Assembly: GCF_947500065.1 (NCBI RefSeq)
Contig: NZ_CANMQT010000002.1
Location: forward strand, 434,001-498,000
From: an uncultured Aquimarina sp.
Lineage (GTDB): Bacteria; Bacteroidota; Bacteroidia; Flavobacteriales; Flavobacteriaceae
DNA: 64,000 bases
Direction: 5' to 3'
Below, one piece after another: positions 44,078 through 53,218 of the stretch; position 1 is the first letter of the stretch, and the number at the start of each line of letters is the position of its first letter. Below the pieces are notes generated by a model, which worked only from the letters and a program-made list of their open reading frames with translations, made no database searches and was not told where the DNA came from. The translations under genes and the position numbers were made by a program.

Positions 44078-46294
44078 TCAATCTTTGAGTGTCACTTTAG
44101 ATTTACCATTTTTTGTAGATGCATTTATAGAAAGGTTGTCATTAGAATTCTCTACTAGTTCTAATGCCTGTTTTGCAGAGATTTGTTTTCCTTCATAATA
44201 AAACTCCGCATTTTTTTTAGCCATTCTTTCTATAAACTCATTACGAGAAGGAGGATCATCAACCATCATTGCTCGTTGCTGTGCCTTTCGCGCCTTCATT
44301 TCTGCTTCTAACATATTTCTTCTAGCTTCCATTTCCGCCTTACGAGCTTCTTTTTCAACTTTTTTCATGGCTTTTCTAGACTTAGCTTCTGCTTTTAGCA
44401 TCGCTGATCTTGATTTCATTTCAGCTTTTCTAGCAGCTCTCTCCGCTTCAATAGCTGCTTTTCTAGCAGCTCTCTCAGCTCTTAACGCCTCTTGTTCTTC
44501 TGAATTTCTAGTTTCTTTTCTTGCCAATTCTCTAGCAATTTGAGCTTCTTCACGAGCAATAGCCCTCGCTTCACGAGTTTGTCCAGCAGCAAGTACTCTC
44601 GCTTTTTCTGCTTGTTCTCTTGCTAATTGAATTTGCTCCATCGCCAATGTCCTTTGTATTTCAGCTTGTTCAATCCCTGCAATGGCATCTTTTCTATTTT
44701 CTCGCTCTTCATGTTCCGCTTCTGCTATTAATCTCTTTGCCTCTGCTAGCACGGTCATTTCTTCCGTCCTAATCTGTTCCAATTCTCTTTCTTGCTCTTC
44801 TCGCTGTTTAGCTAATTTTTCTTCTACTCTTTCTATATATGCTTCCTTCTCATCTTCGCTTAAGTTAGCTTGTTCTGAAAACTTCACATCAATATAACTT
44901 CCATTATTCGGAGAAGGTGCTTCTGGAGCAGGCGGCGGAGGTGGTGGAATGTCACTTTTTTCTCCTTTTTTTACTTTTGGTGGCGGAGGCGGTGGAATAT
45001 TACTCTTCTCTCCTTTTTTCACTTTTGGAGCTTCTGGTGGCGGAGGTGGCGGTGGAATATCACTTTTTTGTCCTTTCATTACTTTTGGAGCTTCTGGCAC
45101 AGGAGGTGGCGGTGGAATATCAGGGAACTTCTCTGATCCTTTACGCTGCTCAGCTGTCATGCTCCTGTAAATATTTATCATACGATAAATCTCGCTCTCT
45201 TCGACGATAATCGGTTTATTCCCTTTAATTTTAGCGTGTAAATCTTTTGCCCAGACATTATATTCTTTTACCATTTCCTCAGTCACTCCTTCCTGGAAAC
45301 TATTTAGATTTTCATCTAGGGAACTATACTCTTCTTTATCTTTTAAAACAATAATTGAAGATTTTTCGAGCGGATTCAATACTTCAACATCAGGGTACGT
45401 AATTTCATCAAGTGGTAGCTCTACTTCTTTAGCCACTATTTCGTTATTAAAAAATAATACGCATAGTGATAGAACAGGCGCTAAAGTGACTAGCTTTAGC
45501 ATCGTTCTTTTTTTCGAAAATTCTTTTGTCATCATCTGTAATCGTTTTTTTGTTAATGAATAATTAATAGGACTCGATAATACAGCCTGATCAGAGCTGT
45601 TGGGGTAATTAAGGAGTAACTCAAAGTAGTTTTGTATCGAAAATTGATGTTTCAATACGCTGTGGTCTGCAAGAAACTCGTGGTTTAGCTTTATAGATCT
45701 TTTGATAAAAATAAATAAAGGATTAAACCAGAAGAATACTTGAAGAATTTCTACAAACAGTATATCTAGTGTATGTTTTTGTAATACATGTGTTTTTTCG
45801 TGAAGTAATACTTCTTCAGGAATATTTTTATCTTTAAATTCTTTTTTAGGAACAAAAATATAGTCCAGAAATGTATGTGGTATGATAGAATTACTTAAAA
45901 GCACATTAATATGCGAAGATTCTTTTAGTCTTTCATTGCTTCTAATTTTTTTCAAAATATCTATGATATTCCGAGTAAATCGAAAGCCAAAAATTAGCAC
46001 CCCAATTCCATATATACTCCATAAAATAATAGGTGTATAATTAATAGACTCTTCAACTATTATAGCTTCAGGTTCCATCATTATCGGAATGGTTGTTTCT
46101 GAAATCACTTCTGGTTCCGGAATCACTTCGATCTGATAGGTAAGTGTTATCAATGGTATAACAAATGCAAAAACCAAACTAAAAAGAAGGTAAAATCTCT
46201 TCACAAAATGAATATTTTCCTTTTCTAAAAACAACTTATAGAATGCCCATAAGAACATCAAACAAAGTGATGATTTAATAATATATGCTATCAT
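44078..46294 (-). CDS. M56 peptidase with polyproline and long coiled-coil region
   Basis: A 738-residue M56 (BlaR1-like) membrane peptidase. The N-terminal half carries four membrane helices and the zinc motif HEKTH (165-169), with a last helix near 275-292. The extracytoplasmic half has three or four repeats of (S/N)IPPPPPP separated by APKVKKGEKS-type linkers (about 395-470), then a very long Ala/Glu/Arg-rich coiled coil (about 475-680) and a short globular end (FYYEGKQISAKQALELVENS). The protease would inactivate the partner BlaI, whose gene overlaps it by 4 nt upstream. The polyproline plus coiled coil may reach across the periplasm to the wall; this is inference. Confidence 0.82.
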   Translation of the reverse strand: MIAYIIKSSLCLMFLWAFYKLFLEKENIHFVKRFYLLFSLVFAFVIPLITLTYQIEVIPEPEVISETTIPIMMEPEAIIVEESINYTPIILWSIYGIGVLIFGFRFTRNIIDILKKIRSNERLKESSHINVLLSNSIIPHTFLDYIFVPKKEFKDKNIPEEVLLHEKTHVLQKHTLDILFVEILQVFFWFNPLFIFIKRSIKLNHEFLADHSVLKHQFSIQNYFELLLNYPNSSDQAVLSSPINYSLTKKRLQMMTKEFSKKRTMLKLVTLAPVLSLCVLFFNNEIVAKEVELPLDEITYPDVEVLNPLEKSSIIVLKDKEEYSSLDENLNSFQEGVTEEMVKEYNVWAKDLHAKIKGNKPIIVEESEIYRMINIYRSMTAEQRKGSEKFPDIPPPPPVPEAPKVMKGQKSDIPPPPPPPEAPKVKKGEKSNIPPPPPPKVKKGEKSDIPPPPPPAPEAPSPNNGSYIDVKFSEQANLSEDEKEAYIERVEEKLAKQREEQERELEQIRTEEMTVLAEAKRLIAEAEHEERENRKDAIAGIEQAEIQRTLAMEQIQLAREQAEKARVLAAGQTREARAIAREEAQIARELARKETRNSEEQEALRAERAARKAAIEAERAARKAEMKSRSAMLKAEAKSRKAMKKVEKEARKAEMEARRNMLEAEMKARKAQQRAMMVDDPPSRNEFIERMAKKNAEFYYEGKQISAKQALELVENSNDNLSINASTKNGKSKVTLKD

Positions 46295-46662
46295 TTTTGC
46301 TTCTTTAAAAGTTCTTGATCCACAATCTTTTTAAGCTCTTCTAATTCTGAAGTCGATAAATTTGTTTCAGAGGTAAAAAACGATGCAAACTGTGATGCAG
46401 AGTCATTAAAAAAGTTCTTTATCAAGCCATTTACATGTTTAGAAAAATAATCTGTCTTTTTTACCAAAGGATAATATTCTCTAGATTTACCGTATAAGGT
46501 ATAATTCACAAACCCTTTATCAGTCATTCTCTTAAGCAAAGTAGCTACCGTAGTTGTTGCTGGTTTGGGCTGAGGAAAAGCATCAAGTAAATCTTTCATA
46601 AAAGCTTTCTCTAGTTTCCAGAGGTATTGCATTAATTGTTCTTCGGTTTTAGATAACTGCAT
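46291..46662 (-). CDS. BlaI/MecI-family repressor (system 2)
   Basis: A 123-residue winged-helix repressor: MQLSKTEEQLMQYLWKLEKA, the recognition region PKPATTTVATLLKRMTDKGF and wing KSREYYPLVKK, then the dimerisation helices. It is followed by the M56 gene with a 4-nt ATGA overlap. Its own promoter has a perfect dyad over the -7 box (46686-46699), so autorepression is likely. It resembles the BlaI at 22094 but is clearly a separate copy with a different operator sequence. Confidence 0.93.
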   Translation of the reverse strand: MQLSKTEEQLMQYLWKLEKAFMKDLLDAFPQPKPATTTVATLLKRMTDKGFVNYTLYGKSREYYPLVKKTDYFSKHVNGLIKNFFNDSASQFASFFTSETNLSTSELEELKKIVDQELLKKQK

Positions 46663-46685
46663 TGCTCTACATTATTAGAATTAAC

Positions 46686-46719
46686 TCTACAAATGTAGAA
46701 TAAAAATTAATACTAGCAA
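46686..46719 (-). promoter_or_regulatory. BlaI-type operator over the promoter (system 2)
   Basis: Minus-strand TTG (46719-46717), a 19-nt spacer and TACATTTG (46697-46690) match the Bacteroidota promoter consensus exactly. The palindrome TCTACA-AA-TGTAGA (46686-46699) lies on the -7 box. It has the TACA/TGTA half-sites known for BlaI/MecI operators. A further TCTACA half-site occurs at 46666-46671. Confidence 0.82.
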
Positions 46720-46776
46720 ATAATTTTTTAAAAAATCTATAAAGATGCCCCTAATCCCTTTTGGAATTATTAAAAG

Positions 46777-46808
46777 AAAATGCCTTCTAATATTTAAGAA
46801 GGCATTTT
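46777..46808. terminator. Terminator of the 46869 gene
   Basis: AAAATGCCTTCT pairs perfectly with AGAAGGCATTTT around an 8-nt loop. On the minus strand it is followed by a T-rich tract. It lies after the stop of the minus-strand gene at 46869. Confidence 0.85.
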
Positions 46809-46868
46809 TATATTACTTTGATTTTTAGAATTAAAACAGTTTTTATTTCAAATAAAATAGCGGATTTA

Positions 46869-47555
46869 TTAAATCTTCTCCATATAATCAGCTAATTTCT
46901 TAATATCGCTATAGTCCTTAAATTTGAGTCTATTCTTTTTAATAAATTCTTTGAGTTTTCCTTTTTTATCATCAGGAAAATGATCCAAAACATTTTTCTT
47001 TTTTATCTCTGTTGCTTTTAGCTTATTGGATACACCTACCACATAATAGGTTTCATTCTTAATCCTACCTGGGCGATCCTGCTCGAGGGATGTGGCAGCT
47101 TTTTCAGGCATTACTAAATTTTTTCCATATTTCATATAGATTGTTTTATCTGCCACTCTTGCTATTTCATGAAGATAACCCACAACGCTTCTTCCATCAT
47201 CATTTATATAATTTTGATAATAAAAAGTCTTACCATTAAAAACAACGTATACCTCAAATGCTTTTTTAAGAAACTTTTTGTTTTTAGCTACTTTAGTATC
47301 CTTCATCTCGAATAAATCGTTAAGAGCATCATATCTTAAAAATAAATTATTTTCCTTTCCGGTAAGTCCGTCATGAACTACTCCTTTTTGAAATTCCTTA
47401 TCTAGATATGGAGTTCCTTTAAAGTCTGATAACTCAATTTTTTCACCATCAGGCTTTACATAGGGTATTTGGGATTGTAAATTCTGGTATGAAAAAGTTA
47501 CAAAAACGATAAAATATAGAATACGAGTTAAAATTTGATTGGTTCTTATAAACAT
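46869..47555 (-). CDS. Secreted protein of unknown function
   Basis: A 228-residue protein with a signal peptide (ILYFIVFVTFSYQNLQSQ, cleaved about residue 29). The mature protein has the segment GTPYLDKEFQKGVVHD, then LFLRYDALNDLFEMKD, seen in several Flavobacterial secreted proteins of unknown role, and a basic, Lys-rich C-terminus (DDKKGKLKEFIKKNRLKFKD). I do not recognise a characterised family. It is a single-gene unit with a good terminator. Confidence 0.6.
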   Translation of the reverse strand: MFIRTNQILTRILYFIVFVTFSYQNLQSQIPYVKPDGEKIELSDFKGTPYLDKEFQKGVVHDGLTGKENNLFLRYDALNDLFEMKDTKVAKNKKFLKKAFEVYVVFNGKTFYYQNYINDDGRSVVGYLHEIARVADKTIYMKYGKNLVMPEKAATSLEQDRPGRIKNETYYVVGVSNKLKATEIKKKNVLDHFPDDKKGKLKEFIKKNRLKFKDYSDIKKLADYMEKI

Positions 47556-47710
47556 TTGGTATTATATTTAGTTCTACTCTCTTTCATCAAAATCCATACC
47601 ATATGAATATATAATTAGCTTTTATTTTAGAGAGTATTATTCTGTTATGAGTAATTGTATTACTCTATAAAAATAACATAAAATATTTCTGAATTTACGC
47701 ATTCCCAAAA

Positions 47711-47742
47711 TAAAAAAACACTCCGAAAAGAGTGTTTTTTTT
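47711..47742. terminator. Terminator of the 47771 gene
   Basis: AAAAAACACTC pairs with GAGTGTTTTTT around a 6-nt loop, with A- and T-runs on both sides. It lies after the stop of the minus-strand lipoprotein gene at 47771. Confidence 0.85.
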
Positions 47743-47770
47743 ATTATTATTTTGATTTAGATGTTGTCTA

Positions 47771-48397
47771 TTAATTAGGCGTTAAATCTTTAAGTTCTCC
47801 TGAAAATGTTCCTTTTACGCATTTAGGTCCTGACCCGAAAAAACTAAGAAGGAAATCAAAGCATATTACCTCTTGTGTTCCATTCTCAGAAATGACAACT
47901 ATAGCATCTCCCATCCCTATTCTAGAATCACAAGCAAGTCCATTTGTATCTATACTGCATTCGTATGATAAATCTCCCGCTAATGATATAAAAGAACTTG
48001 TTTTAGGGTCTATTGATGCCCAAGGTTCAAAAGTTCCTAGTTTAAATTCATCAGTTCCTAAGGAATATAGAAAGAATTCAACATATGCTGTTGCATTATC
48101 AGAAACGATATTTCCAAATTGATCTAAAGAAATATCCCCATCAGCAAGGATAATTTTTCTAAAGAAATGAGTAACACCATCCGTACCCGTAAATTCAGAT
48201 GGACCTCCATCAATATATGCACCTTTAGTAAATGTTATATTTTGAAACTCTGAATAATCGCAGGCTAAACCTGTATTTAATCTCAATTCACAACCTTCAC
48301 TATTGTTATCATCATCCGCTTCTCCATCATCAGATCCACAAGAAAAAAAGAGTAGTGTCATTATACATACTAAAGATACATTCAGAAATCTTTTCAT
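47771..48397 (-). CDS. Cys-containing lipoprotein of unknown function
   Basis: A 208-residue predicted lipoprotein (lipobox Cys20, LLFFSC) with an Asp/Glu-rich linker. The mature domain has a pattern of Cys residues (GCELRL, ACDYSE, YECSID, LACDSR, VICFDF and PKCVKG) that could form three disulfides, and ends in a 'C-x-KG-x-FSGEL' strand like the DUF6252-type beta domains. The family is not certain. It is a single-gene unit with its own terminator. Confidence 0.6.
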   Translation of the reverse strand: MKRFLNVSLVCIMTLLFFSCGSDDGEADDDNNSEGCELRLNTGLACDYSEFQNITFTKGAYIDGGPSEFTGTDGVTHFFRKIILADGDISLDQFGNIVSDNATAYVEFFLYSLGTDEFKLGTFEPWASIDPKTSSFISLAGDLSYECSIDTNGLACDSRIGMGDAIVVISENGTQEVICFDFLLSFFGSGPKCVKGTFSGELKDLTPN

Positions 48398-48508
48398 TAC
48401 TTATTATATTATTTATAAATTAAAAATAAGCAACAAAGATAGTGAGCGTTCCAACTTTTTTCCCCACCCATTTTGGGTAGTATTAAATATTTATTTTTTC
48501 CTTTAAAA

Positions 48509-49897
48509 TTACTTACTCAACTCTGTAAAATATTTATAAAATAAAGGAATCGTTTCAATACCTTTTAGGTAATTCCAAACTCCAAAATGTTCATTAGGAG
48601 AATGAATAGCATCACTATCTAACCCGAATCCCATTAGGATTGTTTTACTTTTTAATTCTTTTTCGAATAAAGAAACGATAGGAATACTTCCTCCGCTTCT
48701 TTGTGGAATTGGAGTTTTACCAAAAGTATCCTGATATGCCATACTAGCAGCCTTATATCCAATACTATCTATTGGTGTCACATATCCTTGTCCACCGTGA
48801 TGCGGAGTTACTTTTACAGATACAGCTTCTGGAGCGATACTTTCAAAATGGTTTGTAAATAATTCTGTGATTTCTTTCCAATCTTGATTAGGAACCAAAC
48901 GCATAGAAATTTTAGCATACGCTTTACTTGCTATAACCGTCTTAGCGCCTTCTCCTGTATATCCACCCCAAATACCATTTACATCTAGTGTAGGGCGAAT
49001 CGAATTACGTTCATTGGTTGTATACCCTTCTTCTCCATATACAGTATTAATGTCTAATGATTTTTTATAAGCATCTAGAGAAAACGGAGCTTTAGCCATT
49101 TCTGCTCGCTCCTCTTTAGAAAGTTCTTCTACTTTATCATAAAAACCAGGAATAGTAATATGATTATTCTCATCGTGCAAGGAGGCAATCATTTTGGTCA
49201 GGATATTAATTGGATTCGCTACTGCTCCACCATACAATCCACTATGCAGATCTCTATTAGGTCCTGTAACCTCTACCTCTACATAACTTAATCCACGTAA
49301 TCCTGTAGTGATCGAAGGAACATCTTTAGCAATCATACCTGTATCACTAATCAGTATTACATCATTCGATAATTTATCTTGATTTCTTTCTACAAACCAG
49401 CTTAGACTATTACTTCCTACTTCTTCTTCGCCTTCGATCATAAACTTTACATTACAAGGAAGCTGATCTGTTTTAGTCATTAACTCCATAGCCTTGACAT
49501 GCATATACATTTGTCCTTTATCATCACAAGAACCTCTTGCAAAAATTGCACCTTCGGGATGTAGTTCTGTTTTTTTAATGACTGGTTCAAAAGGAGGGCT
49601 ATCCCAAAGATCAATTGGATCCGGTGGTTGTACATCATAATGACCATATACTAATACTGTAGGAAGATCAGGATTAATCATCTTTTCTCCATACACAATA
49701 GGATATCCAGGAGTTTCGCATATTTCTACAATATCGCAACCTGCATTTTCCAAACTTTTTTTAATTTCATTAGCTGTTTTGATAACATCTTTTTCGTATG
49801 CAGAATCTGCACTAATAGATGGTATTTTAAGAAGTTCCAGAAGTTCGTTAATAAAACGATCTTTATGTTCCTGAACGTAAGATTTAGTATTTTGCAT
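48509..49897 (-). CDS. M20-family dipeptidase
   Basis: A 462-residue zinc peptidase of the M20 family (CNDP-dipeptidase-like). Landmarks: VYGHYDVQPPDPIDLWDSPP (first metal His and Asp), ARGSCDDKGQMYMHVKA (bridging Asp), IEGEEEVGS (catalytic Glu and metal Glu), LISDTGM, and the C-terminal His in IHSPNEHFG. The dimerisation domain is present (HSGLYGGAVANPINIL). It would cleave dipeptides in the cytoplasm. It is full length and has no operon partner. Confidence 0.9.
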   Translation of the reverse strand: MQNTKSYVQEHKDRFINELLELLKIPSISADSAYEKDVIKTANEIKKSLENAGCDIVEICETPGYPIVYGEKMINPDLPTVLVYGHYDVQPPDPIDLWDSPPFEPVIKKTELHPEGAIFARGSCDDKGQMYMHVKAMELMTKTDQLPCNVKFMIEGEEEVGSNSLSWFVERNQDKLSNDVILISDTGMIAKDVPSITTGLRGLSYVEVEVTGPNRDLHSGLYGGAVANPINILTKMIASLHDENNHITIPGFYDKVEELSKEERAEMAKAPFSLDAYKKSLDINTVYGEEGYTTNERNSIRPTLDVNGIWGGYTGEGAKTVIASKAYAKISMRLVPNQDWKEITELFTNHFESIAPEAVSVKVTPHHGGQGYVTPIDSIGYKAASMAYQDTFGKTPIPQRSGGSIPIVSLFEKELKSKTILMGFGLDSDAIHSPNEHFGVWNYLKGIETIPLFYKYFTELSK

Positions 49898-50114
49898 TTG
49901 GATTGAGTTAATTTTTGCCTAAAAGTAGTAAAAATGAAGTAATTTAATCCGTTTAGAACCAAGCTTAACATCTTATGAAATAAGCCATAAAAATCAAGTT
50001 ATAACAAACCTACTGAATACGATAAAATAACTACAAATAGAATGATCGAAGAATTAAAATAAAAGAATACAAATCCTTAAAAAAACTAGTTCAGCAACTA
50101 AGATCACGATCATA

Positions 50115-50612
50115 ATGCAGCAAGACATTCAAAAAGAAGATATCCTACAGAAAATTTTTGATTTCATTACAGCTTTACAAATTCCTATTCGATTTTCTGA
50201 AATTACTACTGAGACTTTTTTACCTGGAATAAAAATTGAAAAAGGCACCTTACTAATTGATCTAGAAAAACTATTACATCCAGGAGATATTCTGCACGAG
50301 GCAGGGCATATAGCTGTGTCATTACCCGAAGAAAGAATTCATCTGAATAATAATGTAATCGAAAATAATGAATCAAAAAGTGGCGAAGAATTAGCCGTTA
50401 TGTTGTGGTCATATGCAGCCATTATGGACATTGGTTTAGCTCCTGAAGTAGTTTTTCACTCTGATGGATATAAAGAAGAAAGTGATTGGATTCTAAAAAA
50501 CTACAGTAATCAGAACTTTATAGGATTGCCTTTATTGCAGTGGATGGGACTCACATATACGGATACAGAAAAGTTATGTTTTCCTAAAATGAAAAAATGG
50601 TTACGCGATTAA
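50115..50612 (+). CDS. HEAGH-motif protein of unknown function
   Basis: A 165-residue protein without signal peptide. It contains HEAGH (residues 61-65) after a Gly-Asp-Ile-Leu turn, a zinc-binding-type HExxH, and later acidic residues (NNESKSGEELAVMLWSYAA) that could supply a third ligand. The order helix-HEAGH-helix resembles small zincin-like domains. No characterised family is recognised. It is monocistronic, between the M20 peptidase and tRNA-Leu. Confidence 0.6.
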   Translation: MQQDIQKEDILQKIFDFITALQIPIRFSEITTETFLPGIKIEKGTLLIDLEKLLHPGDILHEAGHIAVSLPEERIHLNNNVIENNESKSGEELAVMLWSYAAIMDIGLAPEVVFHSDGYKEESDWILKNYSNQNFIGLPLLQWMGLTYTDTEKLCFPKMKKWLRD

Positions 50613-50646
50613 ATCACATTTTTTACAAAAAAATAATGTAAGTTCT

Positions 50647-50675
50647 TTGAGTTTTATACAGATTATGTATATTTG
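50647..50675 (+). promoter_or_regulatory. tRNA-Leu promoter
   Basis: TTG (50647-50649), an 18-nt spacer and a perfect TATATTTG (50668-50675) form a Bacteroidota-type promoter 44 nt before the tRNA. Confidence 0.82.
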
Positions 50676-50719
50676 CACTCGCTTTTGCAGATAGTCCTAA
50701 GTTTTGTAAAAGTTTTAAT

Positions 50720-50801
50720 GCGGGCGTGGTGGAATTGGTAGACACGCTAGACTTAGGATCTAGTGCCGCGAGGTGTGGGAGTTCGAGTCTCCCCGCCCGC
50801 A
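50720..50801 (+). tRNA. tRNA-Leu (TAG)
   Basis: An 82-nt class II tRNA: acceptor GCGGGCG with CGCCCGC, discriminator A at 50801. The anticodon stem CTAGA/TCTAG holds loop CTTAGGA (anticodon TAG, reading CTA-type Leu codons). A long variable arm follows (TGCCGCGAGGTGT), and the T-loop is TTCGAGT. CCA is not encoded. Confidence 0.96.
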
Positions 50802-50811
50802 CAGCAAAGAA

Positions 50812-50839
50812 AAGCCGACTTTAACGAGTCGGCTTTTTT
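50812..50839 (+). terminator. tRNA-Leu terminator
   Basis: AAGCCGACT pairs with AGTCGGCTT around TTAACG and is followed by a T-run, 10 nt past the tRNA. Confidence 0.93.
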
Positions 50840-50938
50840 GTTTCATACTAAATCAGCTTATCATTAGAAATTCAAAACTTGTTGGTACAATTCATTATTC
50901 ATCATACTGTCTTTTAAAAGTAAGAACAATCATATTTT

Positions 50939-51775
50939 CTATTTAGAATTCTCATATACCCTCACGGTAGCCTTAAAATAACCTGAATTATTTCTAACAT
51001 CTTTATCATTTATGTGAAAGATAATTCTACCTGAAGATTCTATTAAGTTTAGGTATTTTAAACCATAAAAAAGATATGGGTCACTACTGGTGGTAAAAAA
51101 CAATTCTCCATGATTCTTTTCTTGCGTTCTATTATAATTGCGAAACATGCCATTTTTAAATCCTTCAGGACCACTATATCCGGCAAATATTCCGAAACCC
51201 ACTTTTCCTGAGGCAAGTAGCTCAACAACATCTCCTTTTTGCACTACTAAATCGGTAGGTATATTTAATTGATTTCCGGGTACTGAGAAAGAATATTCTT
51301 TATAATCGAAACAATTAGAAACATATGCAATAGTAAATTTAGGATCATCGATCTTTACTTTTTTAAGAAGGGCACAGCCTTCATCAATCCGCTCTTTTTG
51401 AATATATGCTTGTCCAAGATACATTTCGAAATCTCCATCACCTGCCAATAATAGTTCTGTGTTTGACATATACGGCTCCGTATATTCTATTACTTTATCA
51501 AAATCTCTTAATTGAAAATATGCATCTATAAGATAAATATCAAATACATATTCGAATTCTGAATTATTGCTTTTATATACTTCCCCTAATTCTATTAATG
51601 CTTCATAATTCTTTGATTTTCTTAATGATATTAATGATTTCAAATTATCTTTCACTTCTTCTGGGAACTCATCAAAGTTGAGATTTTGTTGGGCCTGGAG
51701 TTCCGTTCCAAAAAGGAAAATCAAGCAACAGGTGAAGAAAAATACCCTGTTAATATTGCTATTAAAATTACTCAT
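50939..51775 (-). CDS. Secreted TPR protein with PA-IL-like C-terminal domain
   Basis: A 278-residue protein with signal peptide (VFFFTCCLIFLFGTELQAQ), then three to four TPR-like helical pairs (about 35-155), then a beta-rich C-terminal domain (about 165-275). That domain has VQKGDVVELLASGKVGFG, GPEGF, a GELFF strand and SGRIIFHINDKDVRNNSGYF. The final 'G-x-(I/L)-x-x-x-IND....NNSG-x-F' pattern is that of PA-IL (LecA)-like galactose-binding domains in many envelope proteins. Sugar binding is not shown. It follows the CsgG-like gene by 13 nt. Confidence 0.65.
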   Translation of the reverse strand: MSNFNSNINRVFFFTCCLIFLFGTELQAQQNLNFDEFPEEVKDNLKSLISLRKSKNYEALIELGEVYKSNNSEFEYVFDIYLIDAYFQLRDFDKVIEYTEPYMSNTELLLAGDGDFEMYLGQAYIQKERIDEGCALLKKVKIDDPKFTIAYVSNCFDYKEYSFSVPGNQLNIPTDLVVQKGDVVELLASGKVGFGIFAGYSGPEGFKNGMFRNYNRTQEKNHGELFFTTSSDPYLFYGLKYLNLIESSGRIIFHINDKDVRNNSGYFKATVRVYENSK

Positions 51776-51788
51776 ATTATAAAATATT

Positions 51789-53108
51789 TTATTTACCTGT
51801 GATTACATCCTTTTCCTTTAAATATCCTTTTCCCCCATCTGGTAATTTTACTTGTACCCATTTTCCATCATTACTGATTTCGAGTAGATCTAATTCTAAT
51901 CCTCCGGGGAATTCTCCAATCGTTTTTGAGCTTTCGAAAGGATCTAGATATACAGTTTTTCGTTTGCTTCTTGATCCTTTTATTTTAACGCGTTCAGTAA
52001 GTAATTTTTCGGTGTCTTTTGCTACAATAAGTTTATGAGGCTCTATCTTTATTCCTATATCCGATAATATTTTTGTGAGTTCTATGTTTTCTTCTACTCT
52101 TTTTAGACCATTTGTATAAGCTTCATTTCTGGAGTCCATATTTAACGAAACTTCATAAAATTCTTTTGCCTTTGAATAATTGCCTGATATCTCGTTAAGC
52201 ACTCCCATATTATAAACCAATTGAGGATTATAAGGGTCTACCTGATATATGGCATCATACATTTGGTATGCTTTATCTATTTCTTTAAGTTTTAAATATT
52301 TTTTAGCATCCTTTACCCTATTTTTAAGCTTTTTATGCTTCACATTTTCAAAAGTAAAGGTATGAGTATAATAATATGGTGTAATATAATTTGCCAGAGT
52401 ATAACTCATGTTTTCGCAGGCAAATTCTGCTATCTTATCTGGACTCATCACTGCATTTACATTGGGGCGGGTATTTGTTGAATATGTTTTATCGAAACTA
52501 CTACCTCGTCCATTAGTTTGACCTAAAACTTCTCCTGTTTCTACAGAAAGTATTTTCATTCTGGCTTCTGCGGAACACGTTCTTCTCAATCTATAAGTTC
52601 TTATCCGTTTACCTGTTTTTTTCTCTGCATATGAGTCTTCACTTCTTTCATCTTTGCAGGAATATGATACATTACCAAGAATAATGGCGTCTACATCTAA
52701 TTTTTTTCCTAACTCAAGTGCCTGAGAGTCCGTAATTAAATTAGAATCAAATTGCTTCTCATCCAATATTTTTTCTAATTCTTCTCTTTCTACTATAGCA
52801 TATATATCGGTACGCCCACCATCCATAAATGAATTTCCCGTTTTGCCTCTATATTCCTGTAATAATGCTGCCGATAAATAATCCGTCATTTTACTGCCTA
52901 TATCTGCTCCAACAATCCTGTACTCATCGCCACTCACATTTTCAAAATTCAATATTGCTATTTTTTGTACATCTCCAATATCCTTTTCTGGAGGACTCAG
53001 TAAGGGTGTTTTTAGTGTTGTTTTAAAAAATTGTCCATAACCGATCTGTGTACATAATAATAGTATAGAAAAATAAATTAATCCATTAATTTTTGCCCTG
53101 AACTCCAT
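51789..53108 (-). CDS. CsgG-like protein with TPR and SH3 domains
   Basis: A 439-residue secreted protein from the ATG at 53108 (MEFRAKING). An upstream in-frame ATG at 53195 would add 29 residues and spoil the signal peptide, so the later start is preferred. Domains in order: signal peptide; CsgG/curli-assembly-like domain (KIAILNFENVSGDEYRIVGA, EELEKILDEKQF, ILGNVSY; about 45-245); TPR pair (YNPQLVYNMGVLNEISGNY); and a C-terminal bacterial SH3 domain with LLEISNDGKWVQVKLPDG. There is no lipobox, unlike classical CsgG. It shares a leftward unit with the TPR/PA-IL-like gene and lies beside a two-component system. Confidence 0.78.
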   Translation of the reverse strand: MEFRAKINGLIYFSILLLCTQIGYGQFFKTTLKTPLLSPPEKDIGDVQKIAILNFENVSGDEYRIVGADIGSKMTDYLSAALLQEYRGKTGNSFMDGGRTDIYAIVEREELEKILDEKQFDSNLITDSQALELGKKLDVDAIILGNVSYSCKDERSEDSYAEKKTGKRIRTYRLRRTCSAEARMKILSVETGEVLGQTNGRGSSFDKTYSTNTRPNVNAVMSPDKIAEFACENMSYTLANYITPYYYTHTFTFENVKHKKLKNRVKDAKKYLKLKEIDKAYQMYDAIYQVDPYNPQLVYNMGVLNEISGNYSKAKEFYEVSLNMDSRNEAYTNGLKRVEENIELTKILSDIGIKIEPHKLIVAKDTEKLLTERVKIKGSRSKRKTVYLDPFESSKTIGEFPGGLELDLLEISNDGKWVQVKLPDGGKGYLKEKDVITGK

Positions 53109-53218
53109 GATTTGTAATTTTTTATTATCGTTTTTATAATTACTTATTGATAAAAGTATTATCAATATCACGGAATAACTTGCGGAAATGTGCAACTTTA
53201 GTATTTTTTACAAAATAC

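Noticed and set aside
44940-45120. Short GGCGGAGG-type repeats as a possible CRISPR or regulatory array
   Set aside because: They encode the polyproline blocks of the M56 protein in frame, with no spacer structure. No CRISPR array is seen anywhere in the window.
44682-45210. Several open frames on the plus strand
   Set aside because: They lie antisense to the polyproline and coiled-coil part of the M56 gene and show only mirrored low-complexity composition.
53108-53195. Longer N-terminus for the CsgG-like protein
   Set aside because: The added 29 residues place a second hydrophobic stretch in front of a complete signal peptide; the ATG at 53108 fits better.
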